From positions 80,912 to 144,911 of the forward strand of contig NZ_DAOKYX010000004.1 in NCBI RefSeq assembly GCF_035325945.1: 64,000 nucleotides of DNA, given 5' to 3'. Numbering within the stretch: the stretch's first letter is position 1; the number at the start of each line of letters is the position of its first letter. Under the pieces are notes generated by a model, which was not told the DNA's origin, did not search any database, and was given only the letters and a program-made list of their open reading frames with translations. Position numbers and translations under genes: made by a program. The DNA is from Parvibaculum sp035325945 (GTDB lineage: Bacteria > Pseudomonadota > Alphaproteobacteria > Parvibaculales > Parvibaculaceae). Below, one piece after another: positions 35,268-43,571 of the stretch.

Positions 35268-36554
35268 TCATTCTGTCAATGCGCCGCCTGGAGAGCAATG
35301 GCCGATGACGGCCGCGGCGCGCTCGACCGCGTCTATTCCGGAAAGGAACGCACCCTGAACGGTTGAGAACCAGCGCGGATGAACCGCCTCGCCGGCGAGA
35401 AAGACGCGCCCGCCAATGGGCTCTGCGAGAATGCGCCGGTCGTCGCCATGGCCCGGCAGCGCGCAGGAATAGGCGCCGAGCGTATGCGGATCGCCGCTCC
35501 ATGCGGTCGTAACGGCCTTTTCGAGATGCGCGAGGATCGACGTGCCGAACATGGTGACGAGCGCGTCGCGCGCCGTCTCGATCATCGCCGCCTCGCCTGC
35601 CGCCTCCATCTCGGCGGCGAAACGCCCGCCGAGATAGGCGATGGCGAGTTCCGCGCCGAAGGGGCGGATCTGAAAGCTGAGCGCATGGCGCGAGGGCGCG
35701 CGTTCGTCCATGAAGGAGGCATGGCTCGTATCCGGCAGGCCGAAGACATCGCGCGAGAATTTGAACGCCACCTTGTTAGCGGCGCCCGTGCGCACATTCT
35801 CGAGCGCGCCCTGAAGCCTCGCAGGAACGCCCGGCCTGAAGCGGATGAGGCCGCGCGCGAGAACATTGGTCGAAACGGTGACGATGGCGCTGCGCGCCCG
35901 GATCGTGCCCTTCGGCGTCTCGATCGCGACGCCCTGCCCGCTCCAGTCGATGGAGGTCGCGGCCGTCTCGAGGCTCACGGGAATATCCGCGCCATAGGCT
36001 TCGATCAGCGCGCCATAGCCTCTCGCCAGCGGCCAGTTCTCGCCCGTATCCTCATAATGCCAGAGATCGAGCGTCGAGATTTCTTCCGGGGGCAATCCGC
36101 TGATCGCTTCGTCGACATGCTCGATGAGCCTGTACCAGCGCGATCCCCGGTCGAGCGCCGCCGCCACGGGAACGTCGCGCCCCTCCGCGTCCAGCGCATC
36201 GACGGCGCCGAATGCTGCGTCGATCGTGCAAGCATAGTCGTCGCATTCCCGCCCGTCGGCCCATCTCATGCCGAGATGAAGATGCCGCGTACGAAAACTC
36301 TGCCGTTTGAGATAGGGATGGCCGAGTTCATCCGCGATGCGCGTCAGCGGATTGACCGATGCGGAGTGAAGCCAGTGCGCGCCGCGATCCCACGCCACGC
36401 CGAGCGAGGCGGTGTCCGTATGCGTGCGGCCGCCGATGCGGGACTTCGCCTCGATGAGCACGAAGGTGAGCCCCAGTTCCCTCGCGCGCTTCGCCGCCGC
36501 AAGGCCCGCCGCGCCCGCGCCGATGATCGCAATGTCGGCATCGCCCGCCATCAT
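35268..36554 (-). CDS. Flavin-dependent amine oxidase family protein
   Basis: 428 aa. FAD-binding dinucleotide fold at the N-terminus (IAIIGAGAAGLAAAKRAREL, residues ~8-27), the GG motif KSRIGGRTHT, and C-terminal GRVFLAGEAVHPRWFSTVQG, which contacts the flavin. This is the monoamine/polyamine oxidase group, which oxidises amines using O2. The first ATG overlaps the stop of the upstream GNAT gene (ATGATG), so the two are coupled; an acetyltransferase with an amine oxidase is compatible with polyamine or amine catabolism, but that is inference. Confidence 0.88.
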   Translation of the reverse strand: MMAGDADIAIIGAGAAGLAAAKRARELGLTFVLIEAKSRIGGRTHTDTASLGVAWDRGAHWLHSASVNPLTRIADELGHPYLKRQSFRTRHLHLGMRWADGRECDDYACTIDAAFGAVDALDAEGRDVPVAAALDRGSRWYRLIEHVDEAISGLPPEEISTLDLWHYEDTGENWPLARGYGALIEAYGADIPVSLETAATSIDWSGQGVAIETPKGTIRARSAIVTVSTNVLARGLIRFRPGVPARLQGALENVRTGAANKVAFKFSRDVFGLPDTSHASFMDERAPSRHALSFQIRPFGAELAIAYLGGRFAAEMEAAGEAAMIETARDALVTMFGTSILAHLEKAVTTAWSGDPHTLGAYSCALPGHGDDRRILAEPIGGRVFLAGEAVHPRWFSTVQGAFLSGIDAVERAAAVIGHCSPGGALTE

Positions 36555-37102
36555 GTCCTGATCCAGTAGCTGAGCTTCGGCCTGCCCGTCTCGGGATCAT
36601 GGGGGGTGAAGCCGTCCAGCACGCCGCCATTGGCGGCGATGACCTTTCTCGATGCCTCGTTATCCGCGTCGCACGTCACCAGCACGCGGCGCAAGCCCTC
36701 GGCGCGCGCCACCGGAAGGATGAGCCGAAGCGCCCGCGTCGCATAGCCTCGCCTGCGCTTCCACGGCACGATCGAATAGCCGATATGCCCCGGCACATGC
36801 GGCGGCAGATCTTCCGTACCGCGCTGAAAGCGCAGGCCGATCGCTCCGCAGAACTCACCGTCGTCGATCCAGAAAATGCGGAATGGCAGGCGCGGCACCT
36901 GGCTGCCATCGGCAAGCGTCACCATGCCCTTCTCGTCGGTGAGATCGCGGAGAAAGCCTTCCGGATCGGCCTCGACCGCCTCCAGCTCCTCCGCGCTCAC
37001 ATCGCGCATCGTGTTCGGCGACCAGCCCGCGCGCAGCGCCGCCGCATACCCGCCGAGAAGCGCGGCACAGGGTGCGACGAGGCTGATCTGCGATGCGCTC
37101 AA
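36551..37102 (-). CDS. GNAT-family N-acetyltransferase
   Basis: 183 aa starting at TTG 37102, chosen because GGGAGG lies 4 bp upstream and the frame before it is the antisense of adhC. GNAT fold: FRIFWIDDGEFCGAIGLRF, HIGYSIVPWKRRRGYATRAL with the acetyl-CoA pyrophosphate loop (RRRGYA), RVLVTCDADNEASRKVIAAN and PKLSYWIRT. Similar to RimJ/RimL-like or small-molecule acetyltransferases; substrate unknown. Stop overlaps the amine oxidase start by up to 4 bp; 10 bp downstream of the adhC stop, so possibly one transcript. Confidence 0.85.
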   Translation of the reverse strand: MSASQISLVAPCAALLGGYAAALRAGWSPNTMRDVSAEELEAVEADPEGFLRDLTDEKGMVTLADGSQVPRLPFRIFWIDDGEFCGAIGLRFQRGTEDLPPHVPGHIGYSIVPWKRRRGYATRALRLILPVARAEGLRRVLVTCDADNEASRKVIAANGGVLDGFTPHDPETGRPKLSYWIRT

Positions 37103-37112
37103 GGGGCCTCCC

Positions 37113-38228
37113 TCAATAGACGACCACCGAGCGGATCGACTTGCCCTCATGCATGAGGTCGAAACCCTTGTTGATGTCCTCGAGCGGCAGCGTGTGGGTG
37201 ATGAGATCGTCGATGTTGATCTTGCGGTCCATGTACCAGTCGACGATCTTCGGCACGTCCGTGCGTCCACGCGCGCCGCCAAAGGCCGAGCCCTTCCACA
37301 CGCGGCCGGTGACGAGCTGGAAGGGGCGCGTCGAAATCTCCTGCCCCGCGCCCGCGACGCCGATGATGGTCGAGACGCCCCAGCCGCGATGGCAGCATTC
37401 GAGCGCCTGGCGCATCGTGGTCACATTGCCGATGCACTCGAAGCTGTAATCCGCGCCGCCGCCCGTCAGTTCGACGATATGGCCGACGAGATCGCCCTTC
37501 ACTTCCTTCGGATTGACGAAATGCGTCATGCCGAACTGGCGGGCGAGCGCCTCGCGCGCGGGATTGATGTCGACGCCGACGATCATGTCGGCGCCCACCA
37601 TCTTCGCGCCCTGAATGACGTTGAGCCCGATGCCGCCAAGGCCGAAGACGACGACATTGGCGCCCGCCTCGACCTTCGCGGTGAAGATCACCGCGCCGAT
37701 CCCCGTCGTCACGCCGCAGCCGATGTAGCAGACCTTGTCGAAAGGCGCGTCCTTGCGGATCTTCGCCACCGCGATCTCGGGGAGCACCGTGTAATTCGCG
37801 AAGGTGGAGCAGCCCATATAGTGCAGCACCGGCTTGCCCTTCCATGAGAAGCGGCTGCTGCCGTCGGGCATCAGGCCCTTGCCCTGCGTCGCCCGGATCG
37901 AGGTGCAGAGGTTCGTCTTGTGGCTCGTGCAGCTCTTGCACTGGCGGCACTCGGGCGTATAGAGCGGGATCACGTGATCGCCGACCGCCACCGAAGTGAC
38001 GCCGGGGCCGACTTCCACGACGACGCCCGCGCCCTCATGGCCGAGAATGGCGGGAAAGAGCCCCTCGGGGTCTGCACCCGAAAGCGTGAACGCATCTGTA
38101 TGGCAGATGCCTGTTGCCTTGACCTCGATCAGCACCTCGCCCGCCCGCGGCCCCTCGAGTTGCACCGTCTCGATCTCGAGTGGCTTTCCCGCTTCGAATG
38201 CCACCGCCGCGCGAACGTCCATCGCCAT
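37113..38228 (-). CDS. adhC: S-(hydroxymethyl)glutathione dehydrogenase / class III alcohol dehydrogenase
   Basis: Zinc enzyme that oxidises the glutathione adduct of formaldehyde with NAD+, and reduces S-nitrosoglutathione. 371 aa, standard length. Catalytic zinc ligands ATGICHTDAFTLSGADPEG and GHEGAGVVVEVGPGV; four structural cysteines in ECRQCKSCTSHKTNLC; NAD fold VVFGLGGIGLNVIQGAKMVG; class III marker YMGCSTFANYTV and ECIGNVTTMRQALECCHRGW. Start 38228 or 38222 (MDVRAAV). A partner S-formylglutathione hydrolase is not adjacent; a dienelactone-hydrolase-like protein is upstream. Confidence 0.95.
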   Translation of the reverse strand: MAMDVRAAVAFEAGKPLEIETVQLEGPRAGEVLIEVKATGICHTDAFTLSGADPEGLFPAILGHEGAGVVVEVGPGVTSVAVGDHVIPLYTPECRQCKSCTSHKTNLCTSIRATQGKGLMPDGSSRFSWKGKPVLHYMGCSTFANYTVLPEIAVAKIRKDAPFDKVCYIGCGVTTGIGAVIFTAKVEAGANVVVFGLGGIGLNVIQGAKMVGADMIVGVDINPAREALARQFGMTHFVNPKEVKGDLVGHIVELTGGGADYSFECIGNVTTMRQALECCHRGWGVSTIIGVAGAGQEISTRPFQLVTGRVWKGSAFGGARGRTDVPKIVDWYMDRKINIDDLITHTLPLEDINKGFDLMHEGKSIRSVVVY

Positions 38229-38288
38229 ATCCTTCTTTCAAGTTTTGAGATCACTCATTCTGGCGGCGCTGCGCCAGCGCCTCAAGCT

Positions 38289-39101
38289 CTATCGCTCCGC
38301 CATCGCCGCCGTGAAGAAAGCGACGGCGTTGCTGTGCGCCTTCTCCGTTGCGGCCGGATTGTAGCGCATGATCACGCGCCCGCCCTTGCCCTGATTTCCG
38401 AAGGGATCGCTCACCTCGACATCGACGCCCGGCATGTCGAAGCCGTGATGCGCCTCCGCCATGACCTCGATGCGGATTTTCGCGCGGTCGCTTTCGTCGA
38501 GCGCGGCCACGAGCTTCGCCGAGATCTCCGGGTCGTTGTCATATTGGTCGAGCGCGCCGGTGACGAGCAGCAAGGGCGCATCGACGAGATTGCCGAACTC
38601 GAAGCCCGGCACGCAGTTGAAAATCCAGGCCGAGGGATAGACGGGCATGATCGCCCTGAAGGCGCCGCCCGGCAGGAAGACGTCATTATGCCCGCGCGTC
38701 GCCGCCAACATTGCCGCCGCGCCGCCGAAGGAGAAACCGGCAACCCCGATGCGCGCCGCATCGACCTTCGGATGGGCGGCGAGAAAGGCCCGCGCGCCAT
38801 AAAGATCCGGCAGCGTCTCCTGAACGGATTTCGGCCGTCCCCCGGCGCCGCCCGCAAGGCCGCGCGCCGCCCAGAGATCGGGCTCGAGCGTCACGAAGCC
38901 CGCCGCGTTGAACGCATCCGCATAGCCGCCCTCGCGCGCCGAAGGCCCCGCCGAGCCATGCAGCAGAATGACTGCGGGCATCTTTCCTTCGACATGCGAA
39001 GGAATTCTGAGCCGCGCGGCGATGACGAGCGGCGTCTCATGCAGCGAAGGAAAGGTGATGTAGTGAAGGCTCGCCGAAAGGTTCATCTCGGAGGTGGTCA
39101 T
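38289..39101 (-). CDS. Dienelactone hydrolase family protein
   Basis: 270 aa from MTTSEMNLSA. Alpha/beta hydrolase: AVILLHGSAGPSAREGGYAD (oxyanion region), the nucleophile elbow IGVAGFSFGGAAAML (Ser in place of the Cys of true dienelactone hydrolase), LLVTGALDQYDND with the Asp, and AEAHHGFDMPG with the His. Likely an esterase of unknown substrate. Start overlaps the folA stop by 4 bp, tying it to the thyA-folA operon. It is 60 bp upstream of adhC, so it may be read into the formaldehyde gene, but a role there is speculation. Confidence 0.85.
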   Translation of the reverse strand: MTTSEMNLSASLHYITFPSLHETPLVIAARLRIPSHVEGKMPAVILLHGSAGPSAREGGYADAFNAAGFVTLEPDLWAARGLAGGAGGRPKSVQETLPDLYGARAFLAAHPKVDAARIGVAGFSFGGAAAMLAATRGHNDVFLPGGAFRAIMPVYPSAWIFNCVPGFEFGNLVDAPLLLVTGALDQYDNDPEISAKLVAALDESDRAKIRIEVMAEAHHGFDMPGVDVEVSDPFGNQGKGGRVIMRYNPAATEKAHSNAVAFFTAAMAER

Positions 39102-39613
39102 TTCCGCTCCAGCACGACAAAGGAATAATCGGCGCTGTCCTTCTCGCCCGCGCCATGCCGCTCGCGCGAAACCTCGCGCCATGCCGCCCGGTCGAAAGTG
39201 AAATACGTATCGGCCTCGGGCTTCGCATGAACTTCGGTGAGATAGATGCGCGTCGCCCGCGCCAGCGCCTGCTCGTAGATCTGCGCGCCGCCGATCACCA
39301 TCGCCTCACCCGCGCCACCTTCCACCGCCAGCGTTTGCGCATGCGCGAGCGCCGCATCGAGCGATGAAAAAACTTCCGCGCCCGCCGCCTCGAAGTCCCC
39401 GTCCCGCGTGACGACGAGATTGGGCCGCCCCGGCAGCGGCTTTCTCGGCAGCGTGTCCCATGTCTTGCGGCCCATGATGACGGGCTTTCCCATGGTCACG
39501 CGCTTGAACCATGCCATGTCGCTCGAAAGCCGCCACGGCATGCCATTGTCGCGGCCTATGGCGCCATTTTCCGCAATGGCGACGACAAGCGCGATATGAA
39601 CCTTGTCCGTCAT
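39098..39613 (-). CDS. folA: Dihydrofolate reductase
   Basis: Reduces dihydrofolate to tetrahydrofolate with NADPH. 171 aa. IALVVAIAENGAIGRDNGMP with the catalytic region WRLSSDMAWFKRVTMGKPVI, MGRKTWDTLPRKPLPGRPN, VIGGAQIYEQAL and YLTEVHAKPEADTYF all match DHFR. It recycles the dihydrofolate made by ThyA, encoded two genes upstream; a 44-aa ORF lies between with 10 bp to this start. Confidence 0.95.
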   Translation of the reverse strand: MTDKVHIALVVAIAENGAIGRDNGMPWRLSSDMAWFKRVTMGKPVIMGRKTWDTLPRKPLPGRPNLVVTRDGDFEAAGAEVFSSLDAALAHAQTLAVEGGAGEAMVIGGAQIYEQALARATRIYLTEVHAKPEADTYFTFDRAAWREVSRERHGAGEKDSADYSFVVLERK

Positions 39614-39623
39614 GGGGCGGGGC

Positions 39624-39758
39624 TTACCTGAGATGCTGCACGCGCAGCGGCTCGGGATCGAGCGGCCGCGTGTTGAAATTGATGGCGATCATTCCGCCAA
39701 TGGCGAGGGCGAGCATGACGAGCGTCAGCAGCACGGTCACGAGCCGCTGCCGCCTCAC
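39624..39758 (-). CDS. 44-aa single-span membrane peptide between thyA and folA
   Basis: A short frame starting at GTG 39758, overlapping the thyA TGA by 4 bp (GTGA), and ending 10 bp before folA. The peptide has a basic start (RRQRL), one hydrophobic helix (VTVLLTLVMLALAIGGMIAI) and a polar tail (NFNTRPLDPEPLRVQHLR), so an N-in single-pass inner-membrane protein is predicted. The coupled start, operon position and clean helix argue for a real gene. I do not know a family; it could have nothing to do with folate. Confidence 0.65.
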   Translation of the reverse strand: MRRQRLVTVLLTLVMLALAIGGMIAINFNTRPLDPEPLRVQHLR

Positions 39759-40549
39759 ACCGCGACCGGGGCGGCGATGTGCGGATGGGCGTCGTAGCCT
39801 TCGAGCCGGAAGTCATCATAGGTGAAATCGAAGATCGACTTCACATCGGGATTGATGTGCATGCGCGGCAGCGGCCTCGGCTCGCGCGAGAGCTGCAAAT
39901 TCGCCTGCTCCAGATGATTGAGATAGAGATGCGCGTCGCCGAAGGTGTGGATGAACTCGCCCGCCTCGAGCCCCGTCACCTGCGCAACCATCATGGTCAG
40001 CAGCGCATAGGATGCGATGTTGAACGGCACGCCGAGGAAAATATCCGCCGAGCGCTGATAGAGCTGGCAGGAGAGCTTTCCGTCCGCGACATAGAACTGG
40101 AAGAGACAGTGGCAGGGCGGCAGCGCCATCTGATCGACATCGGCGACGTTCCAGGCCGAGACGATGAGGCGGCGCGAATCCGGATTCCGCCTGATCTGTT
40201 CGACGACATTCCTGATCTGGTCGATCTTCTCGCCGGAAGGCGTCGGCCATGAGCGCCACTGATAGCCATAGACCGGGCCGAGATCGCCCTTCTCGTCCGC
40301 CCATTCGTCCCAGATGCCGACGCCGTTCGCCTTGAGATAGGCGATGTTGGTGTCGCCCGCGAGAAACCACAGAAGCTCGTGAATGATCGATTTCAGATGC
40401 AGCTTCTTCGTCGTGACGAGCGGAAAACCCTCGGCAAGATCGTAGCGCGACTGCCAGCCGAAGACGCTGAGCGTCCCCGTTCCCGTGCGGTCGGTTTTTC
40501 TTGTGCCGTGGTCGCGCACATGGCGCATCAGATCGAGATACTGTTTCAT
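39755..40549 (-). CDS. thyA: Thymidylate synthase
   Basis: Methylates dUMP to dTMP using methylene-tetrahydrofolate. 264 aa from MKQYLDLMRH, exactly the E. coli length; the longer upstream frame is rejected. DRTGTGTLSVFGWQSRYDLA, LLWFLAGDTNIAYLKANGVG, the active site MALPPCHCLFQFYV with nucleophile Cys, CQLYQRSADIFLGVPFNIAS, and HTFGDAHLYLNHLEQ are diagnostic. First gene of thyA - 44-aa ORF - folA - hydrolase. Confidence 0.97.
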   Translation of the reverse strand: MKQYLDLMRHVRDHGTRKTDRTGTGTLSVFGWQSRYDLAEGFPLVTTKKLHLKSIIHELLWFLAGDTNIAYLKANGVGIWDEWADEKGDLGPVYGYQWRSWPTPSGEKIDQIRNVVEQIRRNPDSRRLIVSAWNVADVDQMALPPCHCLFQFYVADGKLSCQLYQRSADIFLGVPFNIASYALLTMMVAQVTGLEAGEFIHTFGDAHLYLNHLEQANLQLSREPRPLPRMHINPDVKSIFDFTYDDFRLEGYDAHPHIAAPVAV

Positions 40550-40699
40550 CGCTGCCGCTCGATTCGAGTGTTCCGATAGTCTAGAACCTCGCGCCCGCCC
40601 CCGGTAGCGGAAAGCGCCACTCACCTTCTGTCGGTGCAGGCGGCCAGAGCGCCGCACATGGTCTGTGGATAAGTCGCATTCCGCCGGAAATGGCGGATT

Positions 40700-42394
40700 T
40701 CAGTCGCCCGCCTGCGCCGAAGGCCGCGCCAGCCGCGACAGCAGCACCACCGGCAGGAGCCCCGCCAGCACGATCAGAAGCGCGGCGATCGCCCCGTCCT
40801 CATAGGTGCCGCGGGCCGCCTCGGCATAGAGATGCGTAGAGAGCGTCTCGAAATCGAGCGGTCTCAGAAGCAGTGTCGCCGGAAGCTCCTTCATGCAATC
40901 GACGAAGACCATGAGCGCGGCGGTGGCGAGCGCCGGGCGCAGCAGCGGCAGGTGGATGAGCCGCATCAGCGCCATGCGGCTCGCGCCGAGCGTGCGAGCC
41001 GTCTCGTCCACGGCGAGGGAAATCTTCGCCAGCCCCGCCTCGAAACCGTTCACCGGCATCACGAGAAAGCGCGCCGCATAGGCATAGATGAGCGCCGCGC
41101 CGGAGCCTGAAAGGAGAAGCCCTGTCGATATGCCGAAGACGTCCCGGGCAAGCCCGTCGACCGCATTGTCGAAATTCGCTAGCGGCGTGAGAAGCGCGAG
41201 CGCCATCACCGTGCCGGGCACCGCATAGCCGAGCCCCGCCATGCGCCCGGTGAACGCGGCGGCGGCGCCGGGCGCCACCCGCGCCGCATAGGCGACCGCG
41301 AAACCCGCCGCCAGCGTCACCACCGTCGCGATGGAGGCGACGAAGGCCGTATTCGCCGTCTCCGTCACGATGGAAGGCGAAAGGCCGTCCGCCTGCAACC
41401 GGCTGAGAGTTTCCCAGACGAGATAGCTTGCCGGAACGAGAAAGCCGAAAATGACCGGCAGGCTGCCTGCGAAAAGCATCGCCGCGCCAACGATGGGTCC
41501 CAGCCGCCGCACGGGCATGGGCTCGACGCTTTCGGAGGACACCGCCTCGTCGCCATGCCGCCTGCCCCATCGCTCGATCAGCATCAGCGCCACGACGATG
41601 GCGAGCATGATGAGCGCGATCTGCGCCGCGCCAGGCAGGCTCGAACGGTTGATCCATGTGGAGTAGATCGAAACCGTGAAAGTGCGCACGCCGAGGAATT
41701 CGGCCGCCCCGATATCGTTCAGCGTTTCGAGAAGCGCGAGGCTCGCGCCGACCGCGATGCCGGGCCGCGCGAAGGGCAGCACGACGCGGAAGAAGACCGC
41801 CGCGCGGCTCGCGCCGAGCGTCTGCGCAGCCTCGATCATATTGGCGGGTTGCAGAAGGAACATCGCGCGGGTCGAAAGATAGACGTAAGGATAGAGCACG
41901 AGCCCCAGCAGCAGGATGCAGCCCCCCATCGAGCGGATGTCGGGAAGCCGCAAGGCGCGCGGATCGGCAATGCCGAAAATCTCGCGCAGCGCGCTCTGCA
42001 CCGGGCCGATCGGATGGAGAATGTCGAGATAGGCGAAGGCCACCACATAGGTGGGAACGGCGAGCGGCAGCAGCAGCGCCCATTCGAGCACGCGCCTGCC
42101 GGCGAAATCATAGGCCGTCACGAGCCATGCCGTGCCGACGCCGATCGTGAGCACCATCGCCCCGACACCGGCCATCAGAACGATCGTTCGCCTCGCCGCG
42201 CCGGGAATGACATTCGCGACGAGATGCGGCCACAGATCGCCCGAGCCCTGCGCCGCGATGAGCGCCAGCGTGACGAGCGGCAGCAGGATCAGAAGGGCGA
42301 CGATGGCCGAAACGGCCAGCCAGCCGAATTCCGCCCGGCTGCGGCGAACCCGCCGGGCCGCCGCAGTCGCGCGCGCAAGGCTTCCCTGTATCAG
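40700..42394 (-). CDS. fbpB: Ferric iron ABC transporter permease (FbpB type), probable CTG start
   Basis: Inner-membrane channel of a Fe3+ importer. 564 aa if begun at CTG 42394; two six-helix halves each carry an EAA loop (EAAQTLGASRAAVFFRVVLP and ETARTLGASRMALMRLIHLP). The first ATG (42175) would delete the first membrane helix (WLAVSAIVALLILLPLVTLA), yet no ATG, GTG or TTG exists in frame between the preceding TAG and 42175. CTG 42394 overlaps the fbpA stop as CTGA, mimicking the usual 4-bp coupled overlap. Initiation there, or a sequence error at this spot, is needed. No ATPase gene follows. Confidence 0.85.
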   Translation of the reverse strand: MIQGSLARATAAARRVRRSRAEFGWLAVSAIVALLILLPLVTLALIAAQGSGDLWPHLVANVIPGAARRTIVLMAGVGAMVLTIGVGTAWLVTAYDFAGRRVLEWALLLPLAVPTYVVAFAYLDILHPIGPVQSALREIFGIADPRALRLPDIRSMGGCILLLGLVLYPYVYLSTRAMFLLQPANMIEAAQTLGASRAAVFFRVVLPFARPGIAVGASLALLETLNDIGAAEFLGVRTFTVSIYSTWINRSSLPGAAQIALIMLAIVVALMLIERWGRRHGDEAVSSESVEPMPVRRLGPIVGAAMLFAGSLPVIFGFLVPASYLVWETLSRLQADGLSPSIVTETANTAFVASIATVVTLAAGFAVAYAARVAPGAAAAFTGRMAGLGYAVPGTVMALALLTPLANFDNAVDGLARDVFGISTGLLLSGSGAALIYAYAARFLVMPVNGFEAGLAKISLAVDETARTLGASRMALMRLIHLPLLRPALATAALMVFVDCMKELPATLLLRPLDFETLSTHLYAEAARGTYEDGAIAALLIVLAGLLPVVLLSRLARPSAQAGD

Positions 42395-43416
42395 CTATCG
42401 AACTCCACTTTGTCGACGAGCTCGCTTGCCTGCTTGCGATGCGCGGAAATTTCGGTCAGCGCAACCGGATCGACCTTGAGGGGCCCGAGCGCCTCGATCA
42501 GCGGCGCGATCCTGACGCCCTGCTTCACCGGATACTCGAAATTGGCTTCCGCATAAAGAGCCTGGCCCTCATCCGAGACGAGGAATTCGAGAAGCGCGAT
42601 CGCCTCCTGCCTGTGCGGCGCATGTTTGGCGAGCGCGGCGCCGGACACGTTCACATGCGTGCCGCCCTTTTCGAAGATCGGCAGCACGACATTGATCCCT
42701 TCGCCCCAGGCCTTCTGCTCCGGCTTGCCCTTGCCGCTGCGCATGAGCCCCACATAGTAGGAATTGCCGATGCCGATGTCGCAGATGCCGCCGAGAATGT
42801 CGCGGGCGATATCGCGGTCGCCGCCGCCGGGCTTGCGCGCGAGATTGGCCTTCACGCCCTTGAGCCAGGTTTCGGTGGCCGCCAAGCCGTGATGCGCGAT
42901 ATGGGCGGCAATCAGCGCCGTATTGTAAGGGTGCTGGCCCGAGCGCATGCAGATCCGGCCCTTCCATTTCGGATCGGCAAGCTCCTCATAGGTGAACGAG
43001 GTGAGCGAAGTGAGCGATTTCGACGCATAGAGCACGCGGGCGCGCGAGGAAAGCGCGAACCAGTTGCCCTTGGCATCGCGCAGATTGGCTGGGATCGCCG
43101 CATCGAGCGTTTCCGATTTCACCGGCTGGGTCACGCCCTTGTCGGCGAGTTCGATGAGGCTTCCGACATCGACAGCCATCAGGAGATCGGCGGGCGAGTT
43201 GCGCCCCTCCGCCGCGACGCGTTCGGCAAGCCCCTCCTTCATGAAAACCGTCTTCACCTTGACGCCGGTCTTCTCCGTATAGGCCTTGAGCAGCGGCTCG
43301 ATGAGCCCCGCTTCCCGCGTGGTGTAGATATTGATCTCGCTCGCATGGGCGGCGACGGCCGAGAGGCTGGCGGCGGCGGCAAGCGCGAATAGGCGAAGGC
43401 GGCGTCTGATCGTCAT
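42391..43416 (-). CDS. fbpA: Ferric iron ABC transporter periplasmic binding protein (FbpA type)
   Basis: Captures Fe3+ in the periplasm. 341 aa from MTIRRRLRLF; signal peptide (LFALAAAASLSAVAAHA) is cleaved before SEINIYTTREAGLIEPLL. Family features: GLAERVAAEGRNSPADLLMA, KWKGRICMRSGQHPYNTALI and IGIGNSYYVGLMRSG, whose paired tyrosines are iron ligands in this group. It lies 4 bp overlapped with the permease downstream. A Fur-like site is 65 bp upstream, so it is likely induced by iron starvation. Confidence 0.92.
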   Translation of the reverse strand: MTIRRRLRLFALAAAASLSAVAAHASEINIYTTREAGLIEPLLKAYTEKTGVKVKTVFMKEGLAERVAAEGRNSPADLLMAVDVGSLIELADKGVTQPVKSETLDAAIPANLRDAKGNWFALSSRARVLYASKSLTSLTSFTYEELADPKWKGRICMRSGQHPYNTALIAAHIAHHGLAATETWLKGVKANLARKPGGGDRDIARDILGGICDIGIGNSYYVGLMRSGKGKPEQKAWGEGINVVLPIFEKGGTHVNVSGAALAKHAPHRQEAIALLEFLVSDEGQALYAEANFEYPVKQGVRIAPLIEALGPLKVDPVALTEISAHRKQASELVDKVEFDS

Positions 43417-43480
43417 CTCGTCCTCATCTTCGGGGGAATCGTGCCCCGGCGGCATTCCTGGCGCGGCACTTTATTGAGGG

Positions 43481-43495
43481 TGAGAATGATTATCA
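43481..43495. promoter_or_regulatory. Fur-like iron operator upstream of fbpA
   Basis: TGAGAATGATTATCA on the plus strand matches the 7-1-7 Fur core TGATAAT-N-ATTATCA at all but one arm position. It lies between fbpA (minus) and the tmRNA gene (plus), 65 bp from the fbpA start. The related site at 21659-21673 differs at two positions. Confidence 0.72.
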
Positions 43496-43535
43496 ACAAC
43501 AACCGCCAATTCCTTCCGGCCTGCGACCCCATGCC

Positions 43536-43564
43536 TTTATTTCGTCGGCGCCACTCCCTATATT
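43536..43564 (+). promoter_or_regulatory. Possible promoter of the tmRNA gene
   Basis: TATATT at 43559-43564 with a weak -35 (TTTATT, 43536-43541) at 17-bp spacing; transcription would begin near 43571, just before the acceptor piece. Confidence 0.4.
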
Positions 43565-43571
43565 CACCCCG

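Noticed and set aside
42391..43455. Longer fbpA start at 43455
   Set aside because: Adds MPPGHDSPEDEDE before a complete signal peptide; MTIRRRLRLF is a normal Sec start.
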